From positions 2,672,001-2,736,000 of the forward strand of contig JAITYX010000016.1 in assembly GCA_021018815.1 (NCBI GenBank): a DNA stretch of 64,000 bases, written 5' to 3'. A program made the position numbers and the translations under genes. Source of the stretch: Talinum fruticosum. Lineage: Eukaryota > Streptophyta > Magnoliopsida > Caryophyllales > Talinaceae. The notes beneath the pieces are model-generated. The model was given only the letters and a program-made list of their open reading frames with translations. It did no database searches and was not told the origin of the DNA. Shown here piece by piece: positions 14,740 to 28,239 of this stretch (position 1 is the first letter of the stretch; every line of letters starts with the position of its first letter).

Positions 14740-17700
14740 TGGTATCGAGCTCATAGCTACGAGCTGGATTTCCGCAAAATTCAGTCATCTTGATTGAATT
14801 CAATTGCTTTTAATTTTCTTACAAATCATAGATTCTTTGATTGAAATCAATCGATTTTTCGATTTCTCATTATATCATGTCCGGAGCAGTAGAAGATTCT
14901 GTTCATACGAATAAGAGGCAAGATATGGAGAACTATAACAATGACCCTCTCTGTTTACAAGGGTCGGATCATCCCGGATTGCGGATCGTCAATCTCAAGT
15001 TGAATGGCTAGAATTTCCGAAAATGGAGTCGGGCTGTGAAGATTACTTTCAGGACTAAAGACAAATTAGGATTTGTTTATGGAACTTGCTTAAAGCCCTC
15101 TCGAAATTCTTCTAGTTTTGGCCGAGTGGGTCAAGTGTAACGAGTATGGTAGTAAGTTGGTTGTTAAATTTCATGATTTCCGATTTATCGAAACTTTCTT
15201 GTATGTAAATTCCGCTAAGGAACTATGGGATGAGCTTATAGAAAGATTTGGCGAGTAATGGGCCTTTTATTGTATCGGTTGGAGAAAGAAATAACTAATT
15301 TGTATCAAGGAGGAAACAGTGTTGTTGTCTATTATACTAACCTCAAAAGATTTTGGGATGAGCTCAATGACATGTCGGATATCCCAATTTGCACTTGTGT
15401 GAATACTTGTCCAAGTAATCAAGAAGGTTGTAAAACTGGAGCAAAGACAAAGGCTCGTGCAATTCTTGATGCATCTACATGATAATTATGAAGGAATAAG
15501 GGGCCAATTGCTCTTAGTGGATCCTTTACCAATTGTGAACGAGGCTTATTCGATGATTCAAAGGGTGGAAAGACAAAAACAAGTCACTTGGAGGCCTTGG
15601 GGTTTCAAAAGAAGTGGCTGCTTATGCAAATAAGTCGGGTTCGAAGAGATAGACATTGTCAATGCTTTCATGGCAAAAACATGAACAAAAACAAGAGGGA
15701 TTTCAAGAAGACCAAGAATGCAAAATTTTGTGATCATTATCACAAACCTGGTCATTTCAACGATCGGTATTTCCAACTTATTGGATATCCCGAGCGGTAT
15801 GAAGAGTTTAAGAAGAAGCTTGGAAGGTCAAGACTAGCGGCTAATGTCATGATTGGTACTAACACTCATGACACTCCCTTAGAGGAAGCTGGCTATGACA
15901 GAATTGGCATGGGTAATGACCAATTTGATTGTGATCTTATTCGAGGCCGTGGCACAAGAAATTATGAAATTTACCAAAGGCAAGCGAGTCCATGGAGCAG
16001 CGAGCAAGAAAATCATAATTCGAGCATTTTGCACATTTTGCAGTAACAAGTAACATATATTGTGCTATAAAACATGGAGATACTTGCAACATGGATTGTG
16101 GATATAGGGGCTAGTGACCATATGACCTGTGATTTGAGTTTATTTTCTGTTGTTATTGATTTAGCAAAAACAATATTTGTCAGCATGCCTAATGGGTCAC
16201 TTAAGGCTGTCACAAAAATCTTGGATGATAAGATAATACTTGCAGAAAGTATTATATGTTCCCGAATTCAAATATAACTTGTTGTCGAGTCTTAAAGCTC
16301 TTGACGGATCGGAGGATGTGCATCCTTAATTATCCGGATAAATGTTTTTCCATGACCTTTCAACTAGTCAAGTGGTTATGTGGCTCATGAGAATTGTGGG
16401 CTGTATAGGTTGCATTACCCGGAAAATAAAGAGCATGGCCGAGAGGACTCTGTTGGAGACAAGGAATGGTCACAAGTTTTACTTACCTAGTTCTACTACA
16501 GTTGCAAATAAAGCATGTAAACAATTATCTTTGGATGTTTTACATGTTAGGATAGGTCATACTTCTATTTCTAAAATGCGACATATTTCAAGTCTGTAAA
16601 GATGTTATTACGGATAAAAAAATTTTTGTGAGACTTGTGTTTTGGCGAAGGCACACAGGTTGCCTTTCAATAGAAGTTCCATTACTACCAAACATTTTTT
16701 TCAGTTGATCCATATGGACTTATGGGGGCCTTATCGAGTAGCGAGTATTAATGGTGCACAATTTTTCCTTGCCATTGTGGATGATTATAGCAGAAATACT
16801 TGGACACAACTCTTACAAAATAAGACTCAGTTTTTTCAGCTATAAAGTGGTTTGTGTTTATGGTGGAGATTCGGTTTGTTGCCAAAATTAAACTGGTGAG
16901 ATCGGATAATGGTTCCGAGTTTATACAAACATCTTGTGCTAGTCTATTTGCTTCTAAAGGCATTCCGCATCAAAGATCCATGGTGAAAACTTCACAACAA
17001 AATAGGGTCGTGGAGAAAACACGGACATATACTTGGAACTGTTAGAGCCATTAGATTTCAGTGCAAGCTTTCCAAAGTCTTTTTGGGGAGAGTGTGTTTT
17101 AGCAGCTACACACATTATACATAAACTCGCCTAGGGAGATTCTCAAATGGAAAAGCCCCTTTGAAGTACTTGTTTGAATAAGTACCAAACTTGGATGATC
17201 TCGGGGCTATTGGTTGTTTGTGTTATGCAAGTAAAATTAGGAGAAACAGACAAGTTTGAGACTCGAGCTAAGAAGTGTGTTCTTCTTGGTTACAACTTTG
17301 GTTTTAAAGGCTATAAGTTGTATAATGTAGAGGCCAAGAGGATTTTTCATAGTAGGGATGTCATTTTTCAAGAACATTTTCCTTATAAGAAGACGCAACA
17401 TGTCCCTTCTTCCAAGTACTGAGAGGATTATGTTTTCATATGGCCAAGAGACAACCTCCAAGATTAGTGCCAACTTTTTCACCAATCTTCTAGGCAGGTT
17501 GCTCCACCGAGTACGACTTATCTCAAATCACAATTCTCCTATTTTAGGGAATACAAATATTTCAAATATTCCTAATTCCTCATCCCCTCATCTTTATGAA
17601 AATAAAGCTTCTACCAATGAAGGAACTATTGTTCCAAATCGGACTTCTCCAGAAAATGTTGTTGTTCAGACCTTCAATTAGGACATCAATGAGAGCCGAG

Positions 17701-19410
17701 TTCCACCTGGTTGGTTAAAAGATTTTGTTCAACCACGAGGTGCCTCAACTCAATCTCACAGCTTTTACAACTTAGTTATTCATCCAATGTTCAAAACTGT
17801 GGATCTTGAACATTTATCATGTGATTTTGTTAACTCTTTAATGTCTACAATGCAAGTTCTAGAACCAAATACTTATGTACAGTTCAGAACTCATCCCAAG
17901 TGGATTGCAGCCATGGACAAGGAATTAGAAGCTTTGGAGCATAATGGCACTTGGATTTTAATTCCTTTACCACCAGGAAAGAAAGCACTCACTTCAAAGT
18001 GGGTCTATAAAATTAAATTCAAACCTGATGGCTCTGTTGAGATATATAAGGCCAGATTGGTGATAAGAGGTTTTAGGCAAGTCAAAGATAAAGATTATAA
18101 GCACACTTTTTCACCTGTGGCAAAACCGACTACAATCGAGTGTTTATAGCCTTAGCTACATCTAAAAGACGACCTCTACGTCGGTTTGATATCAATAATG
18201 CGTTTCTACATGGTTTCACCGATGAAGAAGTCTACATGTTATCCCCACAAGGGTATACTAAAGTAGTTTCAGGACAAGTTTGCAAACTTGAAAGGTCCCT
18301 TTATGGCTTAAAGCAAGCATCTAGACAATGGAACTTGGAGCGTACCAAGTTCCTTATGAAAGAGGGTTTTATTCAATCCAAGAGTGATTACTCTTTATTC
18401 ACCACAAGTATCTCAAGGTTCATACACCTTTGTGCTTGTGTATGTAGATGATTTGCTCGTCATTGGGGATGACACACAAGGCATTACACATCTTAAGCAC
18501 AAATTGCATACAAATTTCACAATTAAAGATCTTGGCTTGGCTCGTTATTTCCTGGGTATAGAGATGGCAAGGAATACTTCAGGAACCTTTCTCAATCGGA
18601 GAAAATATGTTCTTAATATTCTTAATGATGCTGGTCTTACTGCTGCTAAACCAACAAAGTTTCCTTTAGCAAAAGGACTGAAGTTGTCCATCGAAATAGG
18701 AAACTTATTACCTGATGCGAGCCTTACGGAAGAGTTATTGGAAGACTACTTTATTTGACACTTACAAGACCTGATATCTCTTATGTTGTACAAAATTTAA
18801 GCCAATTTGTATAAGCACACAGAGATTCACATTATTAAGTAGCACTACATGTTTTGTGATATTTGAAAGGGATAGTAAATAAAGGATTGTTTTACTCCAA
18901 CGACAATGATCTACAACTAGTTGCTTACGAGTGATGCTCGATTAGGGAGCTTGTCGGATGTCGACAAGATCCTTAACAGGTTATTGTGTATTCTTAAGGT
19001 CCTCTTTGGTGTCTTGGAAAACAAAGAAGTAAAAGACAATGGCAAAGTCTTCAGCTGAGGCGGAATATAGGTCCATGTCTACCACTACATCGGAGATAGA
19101 GTGGTCTGTCTTATCTCTTATAAGATTTACACAATTTCCCTCCGATTACCTATCACACCACACTCGTGTCAACAAATCGGCGCTACACATAGCAGAAAAT
19201 CTTGCCTTCCATGACAAAACCAAACATATTAGGATTAATTGTCAGTATATTAGGGACATAGTGCTAACAAGTTTTCTAAAAACAACATGTCTCTTCCAAG
19301 GAGCAATTAGCGAGATCTGATGACAACGCCTCTTGGGGAGTTTCAGCGTAACTATTTTAGTTCAAGGTTGGGTTTGCTGGAGGTTCTACCAACTCCACCT
19401 TGAGGGGGAA

Positions 19411-19560
19411 TGTAGAGTCGTAGTAATTAGTTATAACTAACTACTCCAGTTTGTTACACTGCAAGTAACAAACTCATCCTTTATATTAGCCTTGTTACTC
19501 CATTATTACAATACAATAATACACATTTCATTTCTCTCTTTCTCTCTCTAAAACTTTTCA
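19411..19560 (+). repeat. 3' LTR of copia element
   Basis: 150 bp, starting TGTAGAG and ending AACTTTTCA. It is preceded by the polypurine tract TGAGGGGGAA and followed by the TGGTG target duplication, after which the LINE endonuclease frame resumes. Confidence 0.94.
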
Positions 19561-22500
19561 TGGTGGGAGGTGATTATAACGAGATCCTTAGTTTGGAAGA
19601 AAAGGAAGGAGGAGCTATAAGAGAACAAAGGATGATGGATGACTTCAGAGATGCCTTGGCGGATCGCGGCCTCTATGACCTGGGCTTTGAAGGACCATGG
19701 TATACTTGGCAGTGGGTTAAGGATAAATGGAAATGCCTTAGGGAAAGATTGGATCATTTTACAGCCAATGACTACCGGTACAGACTATTTCCCCTTACCC
19801 GAGTAAGGATGCTTACCCGCTACAAATCAGATCGCCCACTCGGAAAACACTATTGCGGCGAGATAAAAAAGTTTCGGGTTCAAGAAGATGTGGGCCAATG
19901 ATAAAGATTGCGAGCAAGAAGTCCAAATGGCATGGGAGCAATGTACCTTGGGATCGTTACAAAAATATCAAATGGTGTAAGTAGACTAGCTAAGTAGGGA
20001 AAAGAAAATTTTGGGAACCTGGACAAATATATTGCAAACACAGAATATCTCTTGCATATTCTACAAAAGTGAGAAAATCTCATAAGATGATCCGGACAAA
20101 GAAGTTGAGCTATCTCTCGAAGTTGGATGAACTGCTTGCAAAGAAGGAGAAATACTAGCACATAAGGTCGAGAGCTTTAGAAATCAAGGAAGGTGATAGA
20201 AATACCGGATATTTCCATCACAAATCATTACAAAGAAAAAAATGGAATTTCATTCAAAAGCTCTTGGATGATGACGGCAATTGGGTTAACGAAACAAAGA
20301 AGGCATTACCAACCTGATTAATGATTATTATAATCATCTCTTCAACACAACAACGCCTAAATCTCTTGACCAAGCTTTGCAAGGTTGTGACAATGTGGTC
20401 ACGGAGACGATGAATAGATCCCTCTTTCTACCTTATACTGATGAAGAAATCAAGAATGCACTTTTTCGGATGTACCCTCACAAAGCTCCAGACCTTGACG
20501 GTATGCATGCCCTCTTCTTCCAAAAATTTTGGCATATTGTTAGTAAAGATGTGATTACTTATGTGAGATCGGTTCGAATGGTGATATTGACCCTTTTGAG
20601 GCAAATAAGACACTCATTATTCTCATCCCAAAAGTCAAGTCCCGAACTCACTTATCTAAGTATAGGCTTATCGGTCTCGCAATGTGATTATAAGATTGCT
20701 TCTAAGGCCCTCGCAAATCGACTCAAAATAGTTATTCCCCATATTGTCTCGTTGAACCGAGTGGTTTTGTGCCCGGGAGGTTGATCACCGATAACGTCTT
20801 AGTGGCTTTAGAACTCTTTCATACGATGAAGAATAGATCAAAAGGGGAAATGGGGTATATGGCAGTTAAGTCTGGATATGATTAAGGCCTATGAAAGGGT
20901 GGAATAGAATTTTTGGAGGTAGTGTTACTTAAAATGGGTTTCAATCATGATTGGGTGCAAAACATTATGAATTGTGTGACTTCCATAACATATAAGTTTG
21001 TTCTAAATGGATCTGTCTGCAGGGAGGTCACTCCCTCAAGGGGTCTTCGACAAGAAGACCCAACATTACCATACCTTTTACTTTGGTTGCAGAGGCTTTC
21101 TCAGGACTTATCAAAAACCAATTTCGGACGGTATTATTCATGGAGTGAAGGCAAGCCAAAAAGGCCCAATAATTTCTCACTTATTTTTGCGAGATGACGA
21201 GTCTACTCTTCACAAGAGCTACCGAGATAAGAATGCTTGAAATTAGTTGAAATAATCAACCAATACGAACAAGTATCGAGCCAAAAGGTCAACTTTGACA
21301 AGTGTAAGGTTTCTTTCGAGTAAAGGGGTCATCTCAACGAAGAGTGAAGAATTATCTCGTTTATTGGCTATGAAAGCGGTTGATAAGCACACAAAATCTC
21401 TAGGAGTACCAATAGTGGTAGGAAGGAGCAAGAAACTGATTTTCGGTAATCTCAAAGACAGACTATGGAAGAATTTGAATGGATGGAAAGAAAAGTTACT
21501 CGTGTAGAGCAAGGAAAGAAATACTTATCAAATCGGTTATTCAAAGCATGCCTACTTACTTGATGAATATTTTCAAATTCCCATCTACACTTATTGAAGA
21601 GATTCATTATCTTTGAGCTTGCTTTTGTGGGGCTCAAGTGATAGCAACCGGAAAATGCACTTGGATAGCATGGGACAAGTTGTGCAAACCCTAATGTATG
21701 GGAGGCTTAGGTTTCCGAAAACTGGATATTTTCAATGATGCTCTCTTGGCCAAGTAAGGGTGGAGAATTCTCCAGCACCGAGACTCACTCCTCCACCGAG
21801 TCCTCAAAGATAAATATTTTCCCCATTGTGAGTTTCTTAACTCTTACCTAGGTCATGCACCTAGTTATTCTTGGAGAAGCATTTGGGCGGCAAAATCGCT
21901 CCTTAAGGAGGGACTTGTTTGGAGAGTGGGCAATGGGAATGATATTCACATATGTCAAGACCCATAGCTTATTGATGGTGAAGGAAAGTGTGCAACAACG
22001 CCCCTGCCAGCTAATAACAACATGATGAAGGTGAGTGACCTTATTGACTATGATACAACTTCGTGGAAAACCAGCATAGCCGAGGATACCTTTAATGAAC
22101 GGGACAACTATTAATCATGTCTATACCTTTGAGTCCACAGCTACCACAGGACAATCTGAATTGGTGTTTCACCGATAGTGGAATATACTCGGTTAGATCG
22201 GCATATTTACTTGGCTCATCCGTGTCTTTGGAAGAAGTCGACTGTCTTTGGCCGACCATCTAGAAAGCGAGACACCATCCCAAAAGTGAAGCAATTTTGG
22301 TGGAGAGCTTGCTCAAAAACCCTACCAACAAAAGAGCTTCTTCATTATAAACATGTTTCTCCAAATGATATTTGTCCACGGTGCAAAAAGGAAGAGGATG
22401 TTGGGCACACAATTTTTTACTTGTGAAACCATTAAGAACATCCGGGCTAAAATGCATCCAAAAGTCCAAGCAGCTTCGCAACTCTCTCTCCAACCTAGGC

Positions 22501-23265
22501 AATATCATCATAGCGCGGCACAAAGAGTTGGACAACGACTCATTCCTGTCTTGTATTGCTATTGGATGGGACCTTTGGACAGGAAAGAATGAATTTCTAT
22601 TCAATCAAATAAGTGTGCCTCCGAGCTTAACCCATCAAAAGGCCTCATAAATTGTCCAAGAGATGAAAAGGCTGAGAAATGAGGAGCTGAACAATCACGT
22701 GAAGAGATCCCTTGGATTGATTGATAAATGGCTGACACCAACTATAAACATGCTCAAAATAAATGTAGATGTTTCAATTCAAGATGGGGGATGGGTCGGC
22801 ATGGGAGTAGTTGGTAGAAACAACGAGAGGAAGGGTGCAATTGCTGCAGTAAAACGAGTCAAGGCCACCTGGACAGCGAGTATAACGAAGCGAGAGCAGC
22901 AATCTATGGTATTCAATCGGCGAAGCGCTTCAATTTTGAGAGGATCAACATTGAGTCGGATTGCCCTTCCCTTATTCAAAGAGTTTCCAGATTTTCAATT
23001 TTCCTTAGTGACTTTGATATTGTTTTAAATGAACTTATTGTTATGTCCTGTAACTTTTGGTCTCATGTCAAGAGGAATGGAAATACGGCGGGCACATCAT
23101 TTAGCCAAAGTAATTCCATCGAAATAAGTACAAATTTGGATAGGAACTTGTCTTGTACAAATTGAACACTATATACGTATGGATTATTATCAATGAATAG
23201 AGGCCATCTTTTCCTTAAATAAAAAAAAAGATATTATATTTAAAAAAAAAAAGAAGAAAAGAAAC

Positions 23266-25394
23266 TACGTTGCAATAATGATCAGCTGAAGTATGTATCC
23301 ATTATTATATTGAACGTTTATTGCATTATATTATTATTACATTATATCCAATTAAATAACAATGTTAAAATATATTTTTTTGGACCGTTTGTTTTGATTT
23401 ATTGTTTTTCATTTTTTTAAGCTTACTAATGATATTTTTTAAAAAAGATTCAATTCAATCATGTAGCTAACTACATTTATATCGTACCAGCAATTACACA
23501 TTGTTTATGCATGGCAACAAAAATATATGGATGATTCTATCATCGTGTAAGAATAATTACAAGTGATAATAAATATAATAGGTCTTGCGTGAGACTGTCT
23601 CATTTAAAATTAATATAAGATGAAAATTTTTATGGTGAATTTAAATATATAAAAAATTACTAATAATTCATTTAGGGTAACTCTAATAAAAGTCATATCT
23701 TGATATATTATTAATATTGGTCACATTAAAATTTTTAAAAGGTCACTTTTAACATGGTCCGTCTCACAATAACACTTATGTGAAACGGTTTCACATAAAA
23801 ATTTGTGTAATAAATATTTCTAAACATATATTATAGTTTACCCCGATTTTAAATTTGATCCTATTTAAATTTAAAGGCTAAAATTAAAATTTCCCATAAA
23901 AAGGTTTTGAACTTAGAAGCTATCCCTGTGTGTGTATTGTTTTTCCTTGAAAAAATTAAAGATTTTTGCTGTAGATATTTGACGTTTTAAGAGCTCAGAG
24001 AGACACTAAACTTTGGTTGCCCATTGTTTAATGGGATTTATGCAAAGCACGAAGAACAGCTTTTATTCTAACTCATCCAAAATAATAAGTCAATCTTATC
24101 GATCCACTGGATCAATGGCCTTTATACTAATCACCACAAATCACTGTAAAGTGATGAGGGATCCAAATGTTGAAAAAATTGAAGTGGTATAATAATGTTA
24201 TAAATTTTGGATTTTCAAGGGTTAGTGAAGGGAACTATGCATTGAAATGTTGTAATTTTTTTAGTAAACATTGAAATATCAGCCAAGTTGGCAACTCATT
24301 GATGCAAAATATCTTTATGTGCCTCCCCCAAAATGGGAAATTTAAGCCCCCAACCCCCACAAAAAAAAAAAAAAAAACATCTCTGACGCAAACAAGCAGT
24401 GATCAATGTCTGTATGTGATTGAAACTATGCGGAACAAATCAAATGGCAGCATAAACATTTTCTCTCCCTTTTGTTTTTTGATAATATAACACTGTAGAA
24501 TATCCACCCGGATATCAAGACAGCAGTGGAATCTGCATGTTCTGCGGCATGATTAACCATCAGATGACATTACTTCCTCTCTCTATACTACGTTTATTCT
24601 ATTTTAATTTTAAATCTCTTATCAGTCTATATTTATTTTTAAATTTTTTAATCTTTAATCATTTATTTTATTCGAATCAAATTATTATTATTGGTGGTTA
24701 AATTTATATTTTTAAAAGTAAATAATTTCTGAAAAGCCATAATTAATAAAATATTTTTGGCATAAATATGTTGGTCAGTGGTTGTATAGATAAATACAAA
24801 TCTATATTTTGAGGAGTAAACAATTTGGATTTTGGAATTGGAATACTTTAGTTTCAATTTGTGTTGTTCATATAAAGGGTAATACTCCCACCAATTAAAC
24901 ACAACATTAAAATAGAAGAAAAAATGGTGGACATCCAATATGTTTTCAAGGGAAATCTTCTCATATTCTCTCTCTCTCTTACCCCCACACATATTGTAAA
25001 TTCAAGAGTTAAAAATTAAAACAAAGTTATTTTCTACTATTCGTAGGGGCAAGATATGATTTTTCAATTTAGAGTTCAATATGTCTTAAATTAAATACAT
25101 TTGGAACAAAATTTTCATAAATTCCAGCGACTTTACCTCCGAAAAAGTAAAGAAAACAATGGAGCGTGAGGGGAGAGGACTGGACTTGGACAATAGTGGA
25201 CTCGATAGAATCTTCATTGGTGGGTTCGTTGGCGACTAGGATGATGTCCGGTGAGGCTTCTAGTGGGATATGGTGGTTTTAGGCGGACATAGTGAAGGAG
25301 GAAGTACTTAAAATTTTTTATTTGGTAAATTAATCTCAATCACTTATTTTAATCTAATTGTCCATATTTAATTATGTCACTCTCACTTGACATA
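23266..25394. other. AT-rich intergenic region
   Basis: No gene seen. It holds one MITE-like segment at about 23,578-23,820, a 19-base A run near 24,360 and several homopolymer tracts. Short open frames here do not resemble known proteins. Confidence 0.5.
23578..23820. mobile_element. MITE-like segment, GAGACTGTCTCA family
   Basis: The left edge reads TAGGTCTTGCGTGAGACTGT and the right edge contains GTGAAACGGTTTCACATAAA, partly inverted relative to the left. The same type of end is seen at about 26,570-26,840 and near 32,130. No clean target duplication was found, so the limits are approximate. Confidence 0.45.
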
Positions 25395-26180
25395 AATTTA
25401 TATATATATATAGGTTTTTAAATGAAAATTAACAACTTCAAATTTACGTCATCAATTTTTCATTCAAAAGATTTAGTAATGTCATGTCATCCCCACACTC
25501 CCGCCGCCACTCCTCCGCTTCTCTCTCCACGATTCTGGTGCCCCACCAAGCTAAACTCACCGGCTACTACATTTAAAGGAAAACGGCGGTCATTATTGCG
25601 CTCACCGGTGGTCGTTGAAGCGCGAGCAGAGTTTTCCCCACCATCGTGGTGGCCATCGTTTCTGCTTCCCGACCACTTTTCTAACCGATCTATTGCTATT
25701 GCGGCCGAGGAAGAAAATTCTGAACCCATCAACCGTTTCCGGCAGCAAAACCACCAAAAAAAAAAAAAAGAAAACCCTATTGTAGTAATAAGAAAATTGA
25801 GGCAAACGCCAACCCTGTCGGGGAAGCATTAATCTGTACAGCTATGGTGGCGAATGTGGCAACAAATTCGGATCAATTGAAGCATGAGAAATGCCCGCTC
25901 GAACTCGACAGAGACCGATGAGGCCAGGAGTAGAGGAGCTGCTCTGATGGAAATTGTACGGAGATCGGTGAGCCAGGAGTAGAGGCAGTGTTCTGATGAA
26001 GGTGGTGGTAGGGGTGGTTACTGGGGAAGGGGGAGAGAGAATGGAGTTTGTGGGTTGAAATATGTGACAGAATCTTAGTCATTAGATCATAATTTGAGGG
26101 TTGAGGTGTATATTTCTTAGTTTTCATTGAAAATGCTAGTTGTTATTTGATATTATATATATATATATATATATATGGAA
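25395..26180. other. TA-flanked repeat-like segment of unknown type
   Basis: A segment bordered by short TA runs on both sides. The inner borders are partly inverted (AATGAAAATTAACAAC on the left; the complement of the right side reads AATGAAAACTAAGAAAT). Inside are a 136-codon open frame without recognisable homology (25,422-25,832) and a duplicated 40-bp block near 25,912 and 25,961 (both containing GCCAGGAGTAGAGG). It may be a non-autonomous DNA transposon or Helitron relic, but no diagnostic ends or duplication were confirmed. Confidence 0.35.
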
Positions 26181-26569
26181 AGGTTATATTATATTAAAAT
26201 TGACGAATTTGTAAGTATCACAAAATACTTTAAAATTAATATTTTCAGGGAGATTACTCTACTATAATCGACTATTAAAAAGGTATGATTATAAATGGAC
26301 TAGATCATGAGCAATACGATTACTCCCTCAGTTAACAAAAGATCAAGCACCAAAAGCAAAATCTTGCAGCAATGGAAATAATAGCTTGAATAAAGAAATC
26401 TACTAAGTTATTATTATTGACTCTGAGTATTTTCAAGTTGGCGGATAAGAGGCAAGCAATCGCCCTTTTATTACAACGGGGTGCAGTGTAGTCACTTCGC
26501 ATACCAAATAACTTAATAAGCATGCTTTTGTTTAGAAATGATTCTATTAAAATTACCCCAAATTAATAG

Positions 26570-26840
26570 TAAGTTTTTGTGAGATTGTCTCTCATAAGTC
26601 ATATCATTATTATACAAATATTTTTATGATAATTTTAATAATAATTGGTAATTATTACAATTCATTTAGTGTAATTATGATAACAGTTTCTGCTAAATGA
26701 ACTATTAGTCTCAAACAAATTTTAAAGTTACTCCAAAATAATTAGTCATCTCAAAACCTTCAACTAGTCACACCTAACAGATTCCATCTCACGATAATAC
26801 TTACGTAAGACGATTTCACCCATAAACTTACGTATTACAA
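26570..26840. mobile_element. MITE-like segment, GTGAGATTGTCTC end
   Basis: The left end GTAAGTTTTTGTGAGATTGT and the complement of the right end GTAAGTTTATGGGTGAAATC form imperfect terminal inverted repeats about 265 bp apart. It appears related to the segments at 23.6 kb and 32.1 kb. There is no coding capacity. Confidence 0.5.
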
Positions 26841-27539
26841 AATACTAGTATACTAACTATTTAAAAGCTGATAATGCCAGCAATGCTCTTAATAATTTGA
26901 ATTCAAAAGTATTTGCAAATATAATTTGTTTTTACCATTGTTTTTAAATTCAAAACAAGAGTAATTTAGAAAATTTAGGAGCTTCCAAATTTAGAAAGTG
27001 GACCTAATTGGGGCATGAAAAAATGAATAAGAGATGTTTTATTTAATTTTTTTACAACGTTGAGAATAGTAATAATTAATTATTAAAAGTAATAATCATA
27101 AACTTTATAGCCAACCCATAAGAGAGAGAATTATTAAATTAATTAACATGAGTTACTTTTACATGCAAAGTACAAATTAACCATATGAAACCCAAATCAC
27201 CAAAAGTACATTCAAGAGATGCACTTCTTCTTCAATTCCTAGACAAAAGTCTGCACATACGTACAAGATTTTGATTCCAGAAAAAGAGAGAGAACTTCGA
27301 GATGAGGAGAAATATAAGTCAATAATTCCCACCTTTGCGGTATTCTCTCTCCTTAATTACAAAATAAAACCATATAATACGATTTTAAGCTCAAACCTGG
27401 ATATATATGTCCTACTGAAGGACCTTGCCTGAAAGACTACCGGTATCGACACCATGTAACTAATTAAACAAACTTTCCAACTTCCTATTTATATCAAACT
27501 CTTCATCATGCAAACCTTGATCATCATATCTCATGCTCT

Positions 27540-28231
27540 TCACTGGGGATCTGACTTTCCTGGGCCCGGTTTCGAGCTCGAATTAGGGATTTGATTATGA
27601 TGATGATCTGGGTGGTAAATTATGGCATTAATAGGGTTGACATCAAAATCCCTCTTAAAATAGCTCCAGAACGTATTTTCTCCAGAAGGGTCAGCTGTAT
27701 CTTCATTCAACAGGCTACTTATGGCCTCTGGAATTTTCTCTTCTTTCATCACTGCCTTCCAGTAATCTTCTGGACATCTCCTTGCTTCAATTTCACTGAC
27801 AAACTGCAAGAAAAACCCAAAACAGAAGGAAAAAAAAAGGAATAATTATTAATCTTAATTAAACCTATCGTAAAAATGTTATGAAGCACTTTGCCATCCA
27901 TTAACTTCAATTTTTAGTTAAGTGATTAATTTCTCTGACATGGTCTTTATCAGATTAAAAGTTTTGATTGAGCATCAGATTTGAACATTTTAAACTCGAG
28001 ATAGAAGGACTAGCACATATAACAGTTAACATGTCAAATTAAGATTAGTTTATTTTGCATGGAACTATTCCTAATTCTTTCAACTATTGTTCTGATTTTG
28101 CTGCACGTAGTTAATAAATTGAATCAAAGATACAGAACTTAAAAATGACCAAAAAAGGAACAAAAAGCCTGTAGATTAGAGCTTACCATGAGAATAAGAA
28201 AGAGGATGGAGAAGGCTAAGGAAGACTTCAT
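27540..28231 (-). CDS. Organ-specific protein (DUF2775) OSP1, two exons
   Basis: A small secreted protein of 102 residues in the organ-specific protein P4/S2 family (DUF2775). Exon 1 is 28231-28187 and encodes a 15-residue hydrophobic signal (MKSSLAFSILFLILM). The phase-0 intron has GTAAGC donor and TTGCAG acceptor. Exon 2 is 27803-27540. Family features: RRCPEDYWKAVMKEEKIPEA (residues 23-42, the conserved YW...M...P-EA block) and a single repeat RDFDVNPINAIIYH (66-79) with a Tyr-terminated NAIIY segment. The tail is rich in His, Pro and Ser. It is the most divergent of the cluster's OSPs and has one repeat where OSP2 and OSP3 have two. The family's biochemical role is unsettled; a precursor-peptide role is inferred from its BURP neighbours. 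Confidence 0.85.
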
Positions 28232-28239
28232 GGCAGAGA

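Larger units (their letters stand above)
14590..19560 (+). mobile_element. Ty1/copia LTR retrotransposon, complete but defective, TSD TGGTG
   Basis: A full-length element of 4,971 bp with 150-bp LTRs, inserted in the LINE endonuclease region. The exact 5-bp duplication TGGTG occupies 14,585-14,589 and 19,561-19,565. A primer-binding site like TGGTATCGAGCTC starts at 14,740, and a polypurine tract TGAGGGGGAA precedes the 3' LTR. Copia domain order is visible: gag from about 14,877, a zinc knuckle near 15,730-15,780 (CDHYHKPGHFND), protease near 16,090 (WIVDIGASDHMT), integrase 16,550-17,150 (HMDLWGPYRVAS, IVDDYSRNTW), RT 17,890-18,740 (KWIAAMDKELEALEHNGTW, YVDDLLVIGDD), and RNase H near 19,040 (AKSSAEAEYRSM). 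The frames are interrupted repeatedly, so it is not autonomous. LTR differences are roughly ten percent by eye, so the insertion is not recent. Confidence 0.95.
14500..23265 (+). mobile_element. L1-type LINE, split by a copia insertion, decayed
   Basis: A plant L1-type non-LTR retrotransposon. Its endonuclease region is split: upstream of the copia element, 14,520-14,589 reads KTWTLPREKASDQAIPIVV. It continues after 19,566 as GGDYNEILSLEEKEGG, then WVKDKWKCLRERLDHF. Downstream come RT segments (EIKNALFRMYPHKAPDLDGM near 20,450; NGSVCREVTPSRGLRQED near 21,005; LGVPIVVGRSKK near 21,400), a zf-RVT domain near 22,270-22,430 (PKVKQFWWRACSKTLPTKEL, CPRCKKEEDVGH), and an RNase H-like domain near 22,760-22,900 (INVDVSIQDGGWVGMGVVGR). 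An A-rich tail lies at 23,217-23,265. Many stops and frameshifts make it inactive. The 5' limit is uncertain because the upstream part is degenerate. Confidence 0.85.
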
